Shown here: piece after piece, positions 1 through 8,047 of the stretch
Layout of the letters: each line of letters opens with the position of its first letter
How positions within the stretch are numbered: the stretch's first letter is position 1
From: Bordetella parapertussis
Lineage (GTDB): Bacteria; Pseudomonadota; Gammaproteobacteria; Burkholderiales; Burkholderiaceae_C
Length of the DNA: 15,959 nt
Reading direction: 5' to 3'
NCBI GenBank assembly: GCA_945900685.1
Contig: CAMDJS010000038.1
Coordinates: forward strand, 1 to 15,959
The notes under the pieces: generated by a model
What the model saw: the letters and a program-made list of their open reading frames with translations, nothing else
What the model was told of the DNA's origin: nothing
The model's database searches: none
Position numbers and translations under genes: made by a program

Positions 1-531
1 TTGTTGCAAAAACAATTGACGGTGCGGTTGGTAACCGGCCCCGCGCCACACCATGGCAGCGCGTTTGCTGTGGAAGGGCATCGGGTCATGGGGAAAGCAC
101 ATGTGCCTTCGCACATCCAAGGGCAGCAACACCGCGTTGCTGTTGTCGCCCTTGATCGGGCGGCTTTTCAACAAGGTGGGCAGATCGGGAATCCAATTGA
201 CATCGCCGAATTCTTTGACAAAAGAACGGTTCAAAAACCGTGGGTACAAACAGCGCAACAAATCACCGACATAGTGGCTGTTTTTTTTCAAACTGATGTC
301 GTGCGCGGTGCTGCTGTTGTCAGGCAGTGGCAGTGGGCCACGCAATTGGCAGTAAGCCTGTAAGCGCAATGCTTGGGCCTCATTCAAAGCGGGTAAGGCC
401 GTGAATGGGTATTCACGCACTGGCGTGTATTTCACGCGCAACCAAATGAACAGATTGCGCAGTTGCCACCTGAGAGGCCAGCGATTCCAGCCCAGTTGCC
501 ATTGCAACCAAAGTACTTTTAAAAACAGCAT
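1..531 (-). CDS. Family-90-like (CAP10/LpsA-type) glycosyltransferase, 3' end cut by the window
   Basis: An open frame of 177 codons runs leftward from an ATG at 531 and leaves the window still open. The N-terminus is rich in Trp and Arg (residues 7-33). Residues 122-172 resemble the GT90 / lipopolysaccharide A protein family (PF05686): a KSRPIKGDN segment near 122-130, an LDVRRH segment at 138-143, and a VWRGAGYQPHR segment at 161-171, where the family carries its conserved WRG motif. Family members transfer sugars in capsule or LPS-core assembly at the cytoplasmic face; the substrate here cannot be told. It lies 28 bases downstream of a DMT transporter on the same strand and is probably cotranscribed. 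The start is uncertain: an in-frame GTG at 543 is possible and neither start has a clear ribosome binding site. The missing C-terminal half prevents a check of the whole catalytic domain. Confidence 0.72.
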   Translation of the reverse strand, partial: MLFLKVLWLQWQLGWNRWPLRWQLRNLFIWLRVKYTPVREYPFTALPALNEAQALRLQAYCQLRGPLPLPDNSSTAHDISLKKNSHYVGDLLRCLYPRFLNRSFVKEFGDVNWIPDLPTLLKSRPIKGDNSNAVLLPLDVRRHMCFPHDPMPFHSKRAAMVWRGAGYQPHRQLFLQQ

Positions 532-559
532 AGGTTTGTGCACGTTATCAAGTGGGCCT

Positions 560-1465
560 TCATGCGCGCTTGCGCAAACCCAGAAAAATCACCGCAACCA
601 CCACGATCACGGCTCCGGCAATTTGAACCGGCTCAATGCGTTGATCAAGTATGGCCCAGCCTAATGCCAAAGCAAACACGGGTTCGACATTCATGATGGC
701 GGTGTTGCCCGCCACGCCGAGTTTGGGCAAGACGGTGAACATCAGCGTGAAACCGCTGCCGTACAAACAGGTCAAGCCGACCAAGCCCAGCCAGCCGATG
801 TCAGTTTGCGGCCAGTGCGAACCACCTTGCCAGCCGATCACAGCCAAGGCCACACTGGCGGCCAGCAGCAAACTGAACAAGGTGCGCACCCGACCATCAA
901 GGCCGGCGGTTTCATGTTGCGTCCAAACCAGCACCATGCCGAAGCTCGCGGCGGCCGCCATTGCAAACGCCACGCCCTCCCCCATGACCGCCCATTGCTG
1001 TCGCGCACCCAAACCGGAGGCCGCGCCGACCACATCCAAAGCCAAGGCCAGCCCCGCCAAGATGACCGGCATGGTGAGCAAGACCTGGCGCTCGGGCGGT
1101 TGACCATAAAACACGCGGTTCCATAAAGCCGCCCACAGCGGGTAAGTATTGAAAGCGAGCAAGGCCAAGGCCACGGGCAGGCGGGAAACCGCGCCATACA
1201 AAAGCTGGCTTTGCGTGCCGATCATCACCCCGATCATTAGCAAACCCCGCATGTGTTGCCGGGATAAACGCCAGGGAACGCCCGCCAGCCAGACCAACAG
1301 GCCGACCACCATGGCCGTGGCGCCGCTGCGCACCGCCACGGCGGTGGCTACATCCAAGCCGCTGTTGAATGCCAAGCGCGCAGCCACATGGTTGGCCGCC
1401 ATCAGCAAGGCCACCAGCAACAGGCTGACAAAGCCTTGCAAACTCAGCGCCTTGGCTTGCGTCAT
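560..1465 (-). CDS. EamA/DMT-superfamily transporter (first of two)
   Basis: This 301-residue protein is almost entirely hydrophobic. It can be read as about ten membrane segments in two repeated halves, which is the EamA (PF00892) arrangement. The first half starts with the segment at residues 10-27; the second half starts near residue 155. An FNTYPLWAALWNRV stretch near 104-117 matches the typical end of the first EamA repeat, and the second repeat contains MNVEPVFALALGWAILDQ, typical of the family. Members export metabolites, amino acids or drugs across the inner membrane, but sequence alone does not give the substrate. The ATG at 1465 starts directly into the first membrane helix. The gene is divergent from uvrA (103-base spacer) and precedes the glycosyltransferase gene by 28 bases, so the two may form an operon. 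It is clearly different in sequence from the second DMT gene in this window. Confidence 0.9.
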   Translation of the reverse strand: MTQAKALSLQGFVSLLLVALLMAANHVAARLAFNSGLDVATAVAVRSGATAMVVGLLVWLAGVPWRLSRQHMRGLLMIGVMIGTQSQLLYGAVSRLPVALALLAFNTYPLWAALWNRVFYGQPPERQVLLTMPVILAGLALALDVVGAASGLGARQQWAVMGEGVAFAMAAAASFGMVLVWTQHETAGLDGRVRTLFSLLLAASVALAVIGWQGGSHWPQTDIGWLGLVGLTCLYGSGFTLMFTVLPKLGVAGNTAIMNVEPVFALALGWAILDQRIEPVQIAGAVIVVVAVIFLGLRKRA

Positions 1466-1533
1466 GGCTGTGCTTGCCTATGGAATGCTGACAGGTCAAT
1501 GGGGAAGACACACATATGAAATACTGTATTGGC

Positions 1534-1539
1534 TATGAT
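1534..1539 (+). promoter_or_regulatory. Possible -10 hexamer for uvrA
   Basis: TATGAT differs from the sigma-70 consensus TATAAT by one base and lies in the 103-base divergent spacer, 29 bases before the uvrA GTG. No convincing -35 hexamer sits 16-19 bases upstream. A LexA-like left half (TACTGTAT) overlaps just upstream, but the right half of an SOS box is missing. Confidence 0.22.
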
Positions 1540-1568
1540 GGCAGGTTGCCCAAAATAAAACTGAACCT

Positions 1569-4559
1569 GTGAATTCTCCCTCAGATGCCAATTACTTACT
1601 GAACCATGTCGGCGGACGCGGTGCGTTCGGCCAAATCAGCATACGCGGTGCCCGCACCCACAACCTGAAAAACATAGACCTCGACATACCGCGCAATCAG
1701 CTGGTCGTGATCACCGGCTTGTCCGGTTCGGGCAAATCCAGTTTGGCGTTTGACACTTTGTATGCCGAAGGTCAGCGGCGGTATGTGGAAAGCCTCTCAG
1801 CCTATGCACGCCAGTTTTTGCAGCGCATGGACAAGCCCGATGTGGATTTGATCGAAGGCTTGTCACCGGCGATTGCCATCGAGCAAAAAGCCACCAGCCA
1901 TAACCCGCGCTCTACCGTCGGCACCGTCACAGAAATTCACGATTACTTGCGCTTGCTGTTCGCGCGTGCAGGCACGCCGCATTGCCCGGAACACGGCGTG
2001 CCATTGCAAGCCTCAAGCGTGTCGCAAATGGTGGACGCGGTGTTGGCCTTGGCCGAAGAGACCCGCATTTTGTTGATGGCGCCGGTGGCACGTGAGCGCA
2101 AAGGCGAATTCACCGAAGTCTTCACACAAATGCAAGCGCAAGGGTTTGTGCGCTTTCGGGTGGACGGCAAAGTGGTGGAGCTGGCCGATTTGCCCACGCT
2201 GGTGAAAAACGAAAAGCACGATATCGATGTGGTGATAGACCGGCTCAAAGTGCGCCCCGACATGTTGCAGCGCATCGCCGAGAGCATGGAAACTGCGTTG
2301 CGACTGGCCGACGGGCGCGCCCTGGTGTTGGATTTGGATACCGGCACAGAGCATGCGTTCAACGCTAAATTTGCCTGCCCGCATTGCAGCTTTGCCATCG
2401 GCGAGCTCGAGCCGCGTTTGTTTTCATTCAATTCACCGCTGGGCGCCTGCCCGGACTGCGAAGGCCTGGGCGAACAAAGTTTTTTCGATCCGGCGCGCAT
2501 CGTCGCCTTTCCGGACATCAGCTTGGCCAGCGGCGCCATCAAAGGCTGGGACAAACGCAACGCCTATTACTTCGCCATGCTCGAGAGTCTGGCCAAACAC
2601 TATGGTTTCGATCTGGAAACGCCGTTTGAATCATTGACTGAAAACGTCAAGCAAGTATTGCTGTTTGGCTCGGGCGAAGAAGAGATCAAATTCAGTTATG
2701 TGCTGGAGTCGGGTGCCAAGGCCGGTAGAAAGACCAGCAAGATGCATCCGTTTGAAGGCATCGTGCACAACATGAGCCGACGCTTTCGCGACACCGATTC
2801 GTCCTTGGTGCGTGAAGAACTGGCGCGTTACCGAGGGCACCGCGCGTGTCTGGCCTGCGAGGGCACACGCTTGCGCACCGAAGCGCGCCATGTGCGCTTG
2901 GGCACGGGTCCATCGGCACGCACGCTGCACGATGTCAGCCACACCACCTTGTCCGAATGTCAGACCTATTTTCAAAACCTCAAGCTGGAAGGCAACAAAG
3001 CCGACATCGCCGACAAAGTGGTGAAAGAAATCGCCAACCGTTTGAAGTTTTTGAACGATGTGGGTTTGACCTACCTCAGCTTGTCGCGCAGCGCCGACAC
3101 CTTGTCCGGCGGCGAAGCGCAGCGCATACGTTTGGCGTCGCAAATCGGTTCCGGCTTGACTGGTGTGATGTATGTGCTGGATGAGCCCAGCATTGGCTTG
3201 CATCAGCGCGACAACGACCGTTTGATCGACACCTTGAAACATTTGCGCGACATCGGCAACAGCGTGTTGGTGGTTGAGCATGACGAAGACATGATCCGCG
3301 CCGCCGACCATTGCATAGACATGGGTCCGGGCGCAGGCGTGCACGGCGGGCGAGTGATGGCGCAAGGCACACCTGCAGAAATTGAAGCCAACCCTGAGTC
3401 CTTGACCGGGCGTTACATGAGCGGTGCATTGTCGATTGCTGTGCCTGACAAACGCCGCGACTGGTTGTTGCAACAAACCACCTTTCAAGCCGCACAAGCG
3501 GTGGCCAGCAATGTGTTTGGCAGCCCGGTTGTGCCGGCCAACCGCACAGTCGCCAAGCAAGCCTTGACCGTGGTCGGCGCACGCGGCCACAACCTGCAAA
3601 ACGTGACGGTGGAGTTTCCGGTCGGTTTGTTCACCTGCGTGACCGGTGTCTCCGGTTCGGGCAAATCCACGTTGGTGAATGACACTTTGTACGCGGCGGT
3701 CGCGCGGCAAATACACCGTGCCCATGAAGAACCGGCGGCGCATGACGACATCCTCGGTCTTTACAACTTTGACAAAGTCATCAACGTCGATCAGTCACCG
3801 ATCGGCCGCACACCGCGTTCCAACCCGGCCACCTATACCGGCTTGTTCACACCGCTGCGTGAATTGATGGCCGAGGTGCCGATGGCCCGCGAGCGCGGTT
3901 ATGGTCCCGGTCGGTTTTCCTTCAACGTGGACGGCGGCCGCTGCAACGCCTGCCAAGGCGACGGTATGGTGAAAGTGGAAATGCATTTTCTGCCTGACGT
4001 GTATGTGCCTTGCGATGTGTGTCTGGGTCAGCGCTACAACCGCGAAACTCTGGACGTGCAATACAAAGGCAAAAACATCGCGCAGATTTTGCACATGACG
4101 GTGGAAGATGCGTTGGCGTTTTTCAAAGCGGTGCCGAACTTGGCTCGCAAACTCAATACCTTGATGGAAGTAGGCTTAGGTTACATACGCTTAGGACAGG
4201 CGGCCACCACTTTGTCGGGCGGTGAGGCGCAACGCGTCAAATTGGCGCTGGAACTCAGCAAGCGCGATACCGGACGCACCCTATACATATTAGATGAGCC
4301 GACCACCGGCTTGCATTTTGCAGATATCGATTTGCTGCTCAAAGTATTGCGCCAATTGGTTGAAGCGGGCAACACCATGGTGGTGATTGAACACAACTTG
4401 GACGTGATCAAAACCGCCGACTGGGTGATTGACATGGGGCCGCTGGGAGGCAGCGGCGGCGGCCAAGTGGTGGCCACCGGCACGCCCGAGCAAATCGCGC
4501 TCAACCCCGAGAGCGTGACCGGCCGCTATTTACAGCGGCTCTTGCGTCCGCAGGCTTAA
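1569..4559 (+). CDS. uvrA: Excinuclease ABC subunit A (UvrA)
   Basis: UvrA is the damage-recognising ATPase of nucleotide excision repair; it works as a dimer and loads UvrB on damaged DNA. All expected parts are present. The first Walker A is GLSGSGKSS at residues 50-58. The first zinc module has the CPHC and CPDC pairs. The first ABC signature is [12 protein letters not shown], followed by [13 protein letters not shown]. The second Walker A is GVSGSGKST, followed by a zinc finger with the CNAC and CDVC pairs. The second signature is [12 protein letters not shown], followed by [11 protein letters not shown]. At 996 residues it is longer than the roughly 940 of the E. coli protein. The extra length lies in a 20-residue N-terminal tail and a segment between the two ATPase halves (around residues 620-670). 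Translation starts at GTG: there is an in-frame stop at 1536 and no better start after it. The last four bases overlap the end of the converging winged-helix gene. Confidence 0.98.
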   Translation: MNSPSDANYLLNHVGGRGAFGQISIRGARTHNLKNIDLDIPRNQLVVITGLSGSGKSSLAFDTLYAEGQRRYVESLSAYARQFLQRMDKPDVDLIEGLSPAIAIEQKATSHNPRSTVGTVTEIHDYLRLLFARAGTPHCPEHGVPLQASSVSQMVDAVLALAEETRILLMAPVARERKGEFTEVFTQMQAQGFVRFRVDGKVVELADLPTLVKNEKHDIDVVIDRLKVRPDMLQRIAESMETALRLADGRALVLDLDTGTEHAFNAKFACPHCSFAIGELEPRLFSFNSPLGACPDCEGLGEQSFFDPARIVAFPDISLASGAIKGWDKRNAYYFAMLESLAKHYGFDLETPFESLTENVKQVLLFGSGEEEIKFSYVLESGAKAGRKTSKMHPFEGIVHNMSRRFRDTDSSLVREELARYRGHRACLACEGTRLRTEARHVRLGTGPSARTLHDVSHTTLSECQTYFQNLKLEGNKADIADKVVKEIANRLKFLNDVGLTYLSLSRSADTLSGGEAQRIRLASQIGSGLTGVMYVLDEPSIGLHQRDNDRLIDTLKHLRDIGNSVLVVEHDEDMIRAADHCIDMGPGAGVHGGRVMAQGTPAEIEANPESLTGRYMSGALSIAVPDKRRDWLLQQTTFQAAQAVASNVFGSPVVPANRTVAKQALTVVGARGHNLQNVTVEFPVGLFTCVTGVSGSGKSTLVNDTLYAAVARQIHRAHEEPAAHDDILGLYNFDKVINVDQSPIGRTPRSNPATYTGLFTPLRELMAEVPMARERGYGPGRFSFNVDGGRCNACQGDGMVKVEMHFLPDVYVPCDVCLGQRYNRETLDVQYKGKNIAQILHMTVEDALAFFKAVPNLARKLNTLMEVGLGYIRLGQAATTLSGGEAQRVKLALELSKRDTGRTLYILDEPTTGLHFADIDLLLKVLRQLVEAGNTMVVIEHNLDVIKTADWVIDMGPLGGSGGGQVVATGTPEQIALNPESVTGRYLQRLLRPQA

Positions 4560-4918
4560 GCGTTTGTCGGTTGGTAGATGTGGGCCGCGGCATCGGCCAT
4601 TTCATCGGCGAACACCAAAGCTTTAGGCGTAGGAATCAGGTATTTGGTGCGTCGGTTGCTGCCCTCATACACCAGTTCAACCAATTCCAAACTCAACAAA
4701 TCATTGATCTTGCGATAAAGCATGGCGGGCGAGCCAATGCTTTTCATATTCATCGTCTGGGTGACATTCAAAGGCTTCTTTTTTTCGTTAGCTATGCACA
4801 CATAGATCAACAGCACCTGCGCATCGAGATCAGGTAACTTGTGGTTGTTGTTTTGTTGAATGTGGCAGACGGATTCTAAAAAAGAAAAAAATTGCGAGCG
4901 GTTCGTTGACATAAACAT
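4556..4918 (-). CDS. Small winged-helix (MarR-like) DNA-binding protein
   Basis: This 120-residue protein has the layout of a MarR/PadR-type winged helix. A helical N-terminal part (1-45) is followed by a helix-turn-helix-like stretch around 51-84, where [20 protein letters not shown] reads as recognition helix plus hydrophobic turn. Next is a wing with [16 protein letters not shown] (85-100), which parallels the RR-x-K-x-L-x-x-T-x-x-G wing of MarR proteins. It is shorter than a full MarR dimer protein (about 140-160). Ligand and targets are unknown; self-regulation from the AT-rich spacer upstream is a fair guess only. An ATG at 4912 is an alternative start two codons in. Its stop overlaps the uvrA stop by four bases (convergent, shared TTAA). 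Its base composition is visibly richer in A+T than its neighbours, which suggests a different history. Confident that it is a gene, less so of the exact family. Confidence 0.75.
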   Translation of the reverse strand: MFMSTNRSQFFSFLESVCHIQQNNNHKLPDLDAQVLLIYVCIANEKKKPLNVTQTMNMKSIGSPAMLYRKINDLLSLELVELVYEGSNRRTKYLIPTPKALVFADEMADAAAHIYQPTNA

Positions 4919-5037
4919 ATTTGTTTTTTTAATGCCTGACGATAGCGCATAAATTCAAATCACACATTAACCTGTTGATTTAAATTACTTTTTTATGAAA
5001 ACATTGTTTAAAAAAAGAATGGCTAGCTATTACATAA
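4919..5037. other. AT-rich spacer between the winged-helix gene and pyrF
   Basis: These 119 bases contain 30 G or C by my count, about 25% GC, against a mid-50s background. The spacer lies downstream of pyrF and upstream of the winged-helix gene on the same strand, so it must hold the pyrF transcript end and probably the regulator promoter. There is an imperfect GCTAGC palindrome at 5022-5027, followed in the pyrF reading direction by a T run at 5016-5010. This is a weak terminator candidate at best. An A/T-only inverted repeat (4988-4994 with 5011-5017) also occurs. No clear -35/-10 pair was found. Confidence 0.5.
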
Positions 5038-5892
5038 TTAAATTTTAGAAGCTAACAAACTGGCTGATGACAGCATATGTTTGGCTTGCGTGGCCGCTTG
5101 TCTGGCGTCTGCTGCAAATGTGGACGAGGCAGACGCATACAAAATCGCACGCGATGAATTGACGATGACAGGACCGGTAATTAGCTCACCTTGTTTGCGC
5201 AATCCGGCTTGGACCGTTGCCACTGGGTCGCCGCCTTGTGCACCAATACCGGGAATCAACAGCGGCAATGTCGGCGCCAATTCGCGCACACGCGCAATTT
5301 CCTGCGGGTAAGTTGCGCCCACCACCAGACCCAGTTGACCGTTCTTATTCCAATCGCCTTGGGCTAATGTCGCAATATGTTCAAACAAGCGTGGCGTGCC
5401 AGGCACATCTTTCAACCGCTGAGTTTGCAAATCATCACCGCCGGTGTTGGAGGTGCGACACAACAAGAATGCGCCTTTGCCGTGTCGTTTCAAATAAGGC
5501 TCTACCGAATCAAAGCCCATGAAAGGCGACAAGGTGACTGCATCCGCGCCGTAACGCTCAAAGGATTCGATGGCGTACTGCTCAGCAGTGCTGCCGATGT
5601 CGCCGCGCTTGGCATCCAAAATCACAGGTACCAAGGGCGCGACTTGGCGGATGTGCGCGATCAATTGCTCCAACTGGTGTTCGGCGCGGTGTGCCGCGAA
5701 ATAAGCGATTTGTGGTTTGAAGGCACACACCAGATCATGCGTGGCGTCCACGATGGCAGCACAGAAATCAAATATGTGCGCGGGATTGTCACGAAACTGG
5801 GCGGGGAACTTGGCAGGCTCGGGGTCTAAGCCGACACACAACAGCGATTCGTGGGTTTGCGTAGCGCGCAGCAGTTGTTCAATGAATGTCAT
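5038..5892 (-). CDS. pyrF: Orotidine 5'-phosphate decarboxylase, subfamily 2
   Basis: PyrF catalyses the last step of de novo UMP synthesis, decarboxylating OMP in the cytosol. From the ATG at 5892 the protein has 284 residues, the length of the bacterial subfamily-2 enzymes (E. coli type PyrF is about 245). The family core is clear: CVGLDPEP near residues 19-26, [10 protein letters not shown] at 56-65, and the catalytic block [10 protein letters not shown] at 93-102 with Lys95 and the two Asp residues 93 and 98. A later VGATYP segment and the [12 protein letters not shown] phosphate-binding stretch are also present. A TTG two codons upstream (5898) could extend it, but the ATG is preferred. 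It is the last gene of the leftward tsaB-rimI-UDG run, 56 bases after the UDG gene. A TACAAT hexamer seven bases before the ATG may give it its own start. Confidence 0.97.
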   Translation of the reverse strand: MTFIEQLLRATQTHESLLCVGLDPEPAKFPAQFRDNPAHIFDFCAAIVDATHDLVCAFKPQIAYFAAHRAEHQLEQLIAHIRQVAPLVPVILDAKRGDIGSTAEQYAIESFERYGADAVTLSPFMGFDSVEPYLKRHGKGAFLLCRTSNTGGDDLQTQRLKDVPGTPRLFEHIATLAQGDWNKNGQLGLVVGATYPQEIARVRELAPTLPLLIPGIGAQGGDPVATVQAGLRKQGELITGPVIVNSSRAILYASASSTFAADARQAATQAKHMLSSASLLASKI

Positions 5893-5899
5893 GAACAAG

Positions 5900-5905
5900 A
5901 TTGTA
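5900..5905 (-). promoter_or_regulatory. Possible -10 hexamer close to the pyrF start
   Basis: TACAAT (read on the minus strand, five of six matches to TATAAT) ends seven bases before the pyrF ATG. Initiation from it would begin at or next to the start codon and give a leaderless mRNA. No good -35 is visible, and there is no Shine-Dalgarno sequence. Confidence 0.28.
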
Positions 5906-5948
5906 GGCAGTCACGCTGGCGCTGGTCTGCCGCGCATAACGTCTCCGC

Positions 5949-6821
5949 TCAGTGGCGCAAATGGCTCATGGCCAGACACAAATCACTCCAAGCCTTGGCT
6001 TTGTCGGAAGGGGTTCGCAGCAAATAGGCGGGGTGGTAAGTGACGACCACGGGGCGGCCATCGGCCTGGTGCACTTGCCCGCGCAATTTGCCCAACGGCA
6101 TGTGCTCCACATCATTCACGCTGCCCTGCAACACAGACTGGGCGGCCAAGCGGCCAAGCACCAAGATCATGCGTGGTTGCAGCAATTCAATTTGACGGTG
6201 TAGAAAATGCCTGCATTGGCCAATGTCGAACACCGAAGGCTGGTGTTGCGCCTGTGGCCTGCACTTCAACGCATTGACCAGCACCACAGACTCATTGGCA
6301 CTGCCAGATGTGCCGCGCTTCAAGCCCATGGCGTGCAGCATGGCGTCGAGCAACACGCCTTCAGGACCGCTGAACGGCGTGCCGCTGGCGTCTTCGAGGT
6401 CATTTGGCGCGTCGCCAATGACCAGCCAGTCGGTGATGCCTTGATCAGCGGCGGGCGTGCCGTCGGCAAACACACTGCGGCTGCGAGAGTGGCAAGCCTG
6501 GCAAGCCTGGCATGTGGCGGCCGCCGTTTGTAATTGCGTCCAGTTCATGCCGGACAAACCGGCTGGCAATGGGGTGGTGGTTTTTTCGTCTGCGACAGCT
6601 GCCGCTGGCGCGACGGGCGGCTTGAGAACCACTGTTTTCAGTGCGGCCAGCGAAGGTTTGGCAATCGTTGGGGCAGCGAGAGGCGGTGCTGGCTGGGTAG
6701 CTAAAACTGGTGCTTCTTGTTCGGTAGTTTGCGGTGCAGGCGCACCCGCCGCCGGTTGCCAAACGCGCACACCCATCTCGGCCAGCATGGCGCGTTGACG
6801 GGCATCAAGTAGGCGTGTCAT
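5949..6821 (-). CDS. Uracil-DNA glycosylase, family-4-like, with divergent motif 1
   Basis: Family-4 UDGs remove uracil from DNA and carry a 4Fe-4S cluster. The C-terminal two-thirds (residues 95-290) fit this family. Cysteines lie at 104, 107 and 110, then 187 and 203, giving the CxxC plus C-x15-C cluster pattern. The closing motif TYHPAYLLR (261-269) carries the conserved HPA. Residues 22-90 are an Ala/Pro-rich, probably disordered linker after a short helix, which is common in betaproteobacterial versions. Motif 1, normally GE-x-PG-x-x-ED, reads GDAPNDLED (136-144), followed by GTPFSGPEG instead of the usual PFVG-x-AG. The region after Cys187 lacks the usual GNR-x-P segment. The fold assignment is firm, but full glycosylase activity is not assured. 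It follows rimI by 24 bases on the same strand; repair of deaminated cytosine is the expected role. Confidence 0.88.
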   Translation of the reverse strand: MTRLLDARQRAMLAEMGVRVWQPAAGAPAPQTTEQEAPVLATQPAPPLAAPTIAKPSLAALKTVVLKPPVAPAAAVADEKTTTPLPAGLSGMNWTQLQTAAATCQACQACHSRSRSVFADGTPAADQGITDWLVIGDAPNDLEDASGTPFSGPEGVLLDAMLHAMGLKRGTSGSANESVVLVNALKCRPQAQHQPSVFDIGQCRHFLHRQIELLQPRMILVLGRLAAQSVLQGSVNDVEHMPLGKLRGQVHQADGRPVVVTYHPAYLLRTPSDKAKAWSDLCLAMSHLRH

Positions 6822-6845
6822 GGGGCTGAAGTTACCACTGTTGCG

Positions 6846-7346
6846 TCACCAGGTCAGCGACATGACCACGGCGTCTTCGCGCACCCCAGATTGCACCGGG
6901 TAATAGTCGCGCCGCACGCCGTCCTGCACAAAACCGAAAGCGTTGTAGATGTCGATGGCACGCTGGTTACTGATGCGCACCTCCAGCCACAGGCTGTGTA
7001 CACCTTGCGCCTGCCCCCATGTTTGCAAATGGGTCAACATGGCATGCGCCAAACCTTGGCGCTGGTGGTCAGGTGCCACGGTGAGATTGAGCAAATGCGC
7101 CTCGTCAGCGCCGCGCATGGCGACCAGGTAACACAGCAGTTCCTGCTCGTGAAACCACACGGGCATGTGGTAGCCGCTGATGATCGAGTCGACAAAATTG
7201 CCCCGGGTCCAAGGGTGGGAGTAAGCACCTTGCTCAATCAACAACACCTGCTCCAACATGTCTTGCGTCATGTTCAGCGGTGTTGTCGCCAAAAAATTGG
7301 CTATGTTTTTGGGGGGGAGCTTTGTGCTTTTGCGAAACAGTTTCAT
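6846..7346 (-). CDS. rimI: Ribosomal protein bS18 (RpsR) alanine N-acetyltransferase RimI
   Basis: RimI is a GNAT enzyme that moves an acetyl group from acetyl-CoA to the N-terminal alanine of ribosomal protein S18. In this 166-residue protein the substrate-side HPWT segment is at 44-47. The acetyl-CoA loop is VAPDHQRQGLA at 90-100, matching Q/R-x-x-G-x-A. WLEVRISN at 120-127 supplies Glu122, and IYNAFGF at 133-139 supplies Tyr134; these correspond to the catalytic Glu103 and Tyr115 of E. coli RimI. The C-terminal RRDYYP and REDAVVM segments are also family features. The protein is about 15-20 residues longer than usual, because of a basic N-terminal tail (1-25). The ATG at 7346 is chosen because it overlaps the tsaB stop (ATGA); Met26 would be the alternative. 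The tsaB-rimI linkage is common in proteobacteria and supports the call. Confidence 0.95.
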   Translation of the reverse strand: MKLFRKSTKLPPKNIANFLATTPLNMTQDMLEQVLLIEQGAYSHPWTRGNFVDSIISGYHMPVWFHEQELLCYLVAMRGADEAHLLNLTVAPDHQRQGLAHAMLTHLQTWGQAQGVHSLWLEVRISNQRAIDIYNAFGFVQDGVRRDYYPVQSGVREDAVVMSLTW

Positions 7347-8047
7347 GTCTGTGCCAGCTTGTCTGCCAAGCGTTGCGCGGTGGTGCGTGCCACCTCATCT
7401 CGGATATAGACCGGCGCGGCATCTGCGGCAGCCACACTCTCGCCGCGCTGCCAAGCCGCTACAGCCAATGTCAACATGGCGCGGGCGTCCGGCCATTGTT
7501 CTTGTACGTTGACGCGTGGATGCCGCAAATGCGCTAACTCTTTCGCTAAAGAGATCACCGCATTGCCAGCCAACAACACGGGCTGGTCTTGCCACTGAGC
7601 AGGCCAACGCAATTCATCTGGGCGACGCAACATGGGCTTGTCAACAGCAGACCAACCCGCTGAAGTTTTTTCATAGGCTGCACTGTAAACCTGACCCATG
7701 CGCGCATCCAACACTGACATGACCCGCCGCTGCGCAGGCTCAGCCGATTGCGCGATGCACAGCAAGGTATCGATGGGCAGCAAAGGAATGTTCAAACCCA
7801 AGGCCAAACCTTGTGACACCGAGCAGGCGGTGCGCAATCCGGTGAACGCACCCGGTCCTTGACCAAAGGCAATCGCTTGCAAACTTGGCAAAGACAGATT
7901 CGCTTGTTGCAGCACATCCAAAACAGCATGGATCAAATGCGCAGAGGCTTGCGCGCCTGCCGTGCCTTGGTGCGTGACGACATGCTCGCCGTTTTGCACC
8001 GCCAAGGACATGCGTTCTGTGCTGGTGTCGATGGCGAGCAATTTCAT
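7343..8047 (-). CDS. tsaB: t6A biosynthesis protein TsaB (YeaZ)
   Basis: TsaB is the ASKHA-fold partner of TsaD and TsaE in making N6-threonylcarbamoyladenosine at position 37 of ANN-decoding tRNAs. The start is set at the ATG at 8047, which gives the standard MKLLAIDTST beginning (phosphate-1-like motif) and 234 residues, the usual family length. The hallmark block FGQGPGAFTGLRTACSVSQG lies at 61-80, slightly changed from the common GPGSFTGLR-x-G version (Ala for Ser, Ala for Gly). A VLDARMGQVY segment further on matches the dimer-forming region. The frame stays open 30 codons further upstream, but that extension would sit inside the preceding transporter gene and lacks family resemblance. 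The start overlaps the transporter stop by four bases and the stop overlaps rimI by four, so the three genes are very probably one transcript. Confidence 0.95.
   Translation of the reverse strand: MKLLAIDTSTERMSLAVQNGEHVVTHQGTAGAQASAHLIHAVLDVLQQANLSLPSLQAIAFGQGPGAFTGLRTACSVSQGLALGLNIPLLPIDTLLCIAQSAEPAQRRVMSVLDARMGQVYSAAYEKTSAGWSAVDKPMLRRPDELRWPAQWQDQPVLLAGNAVISLAKELAHLRHPRVNVQEQWPDARAMLTLAVAAWQRGESVAAADAAPVYIRDEVARTTAQRLADKLAQT

Noticed and set aside
1..363. Plus-strand open frame at the left edge
   Set aside because: It lies opposite the glycosyltransferase frame, which shows family motifs; the plus frame shows none.
520..563. ATGA-overlapping start at 563 for the glycosyltransferase
   Set aside because: This ATG overlaps the transporter stop neatly but its frame closes after 14 codons; the real frame opens at 531 (or GTG 543).
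1466..1568. LexA (SOS) box upstream of uvrA
   Set aside because: TACTGTAT at 1522-1529 matches a left half-site, but the expected ACAG right half at the correct distance is absent (TGAT instead).
2631..3743. Long minus-strand open frame inside uvrA (370 codons)
   Set aside because: A shadow of the uvrA coding frame: His/Gln/Ala-rich with no recognisable domain, while uvrA is complete on the other strand.
4988..5017. A/T-only inverted repeat as a terminator
   Set aside because: The seven-pair stem contains a single G-C pair and a 16-base loop, too weak for an intrinsic terminator.
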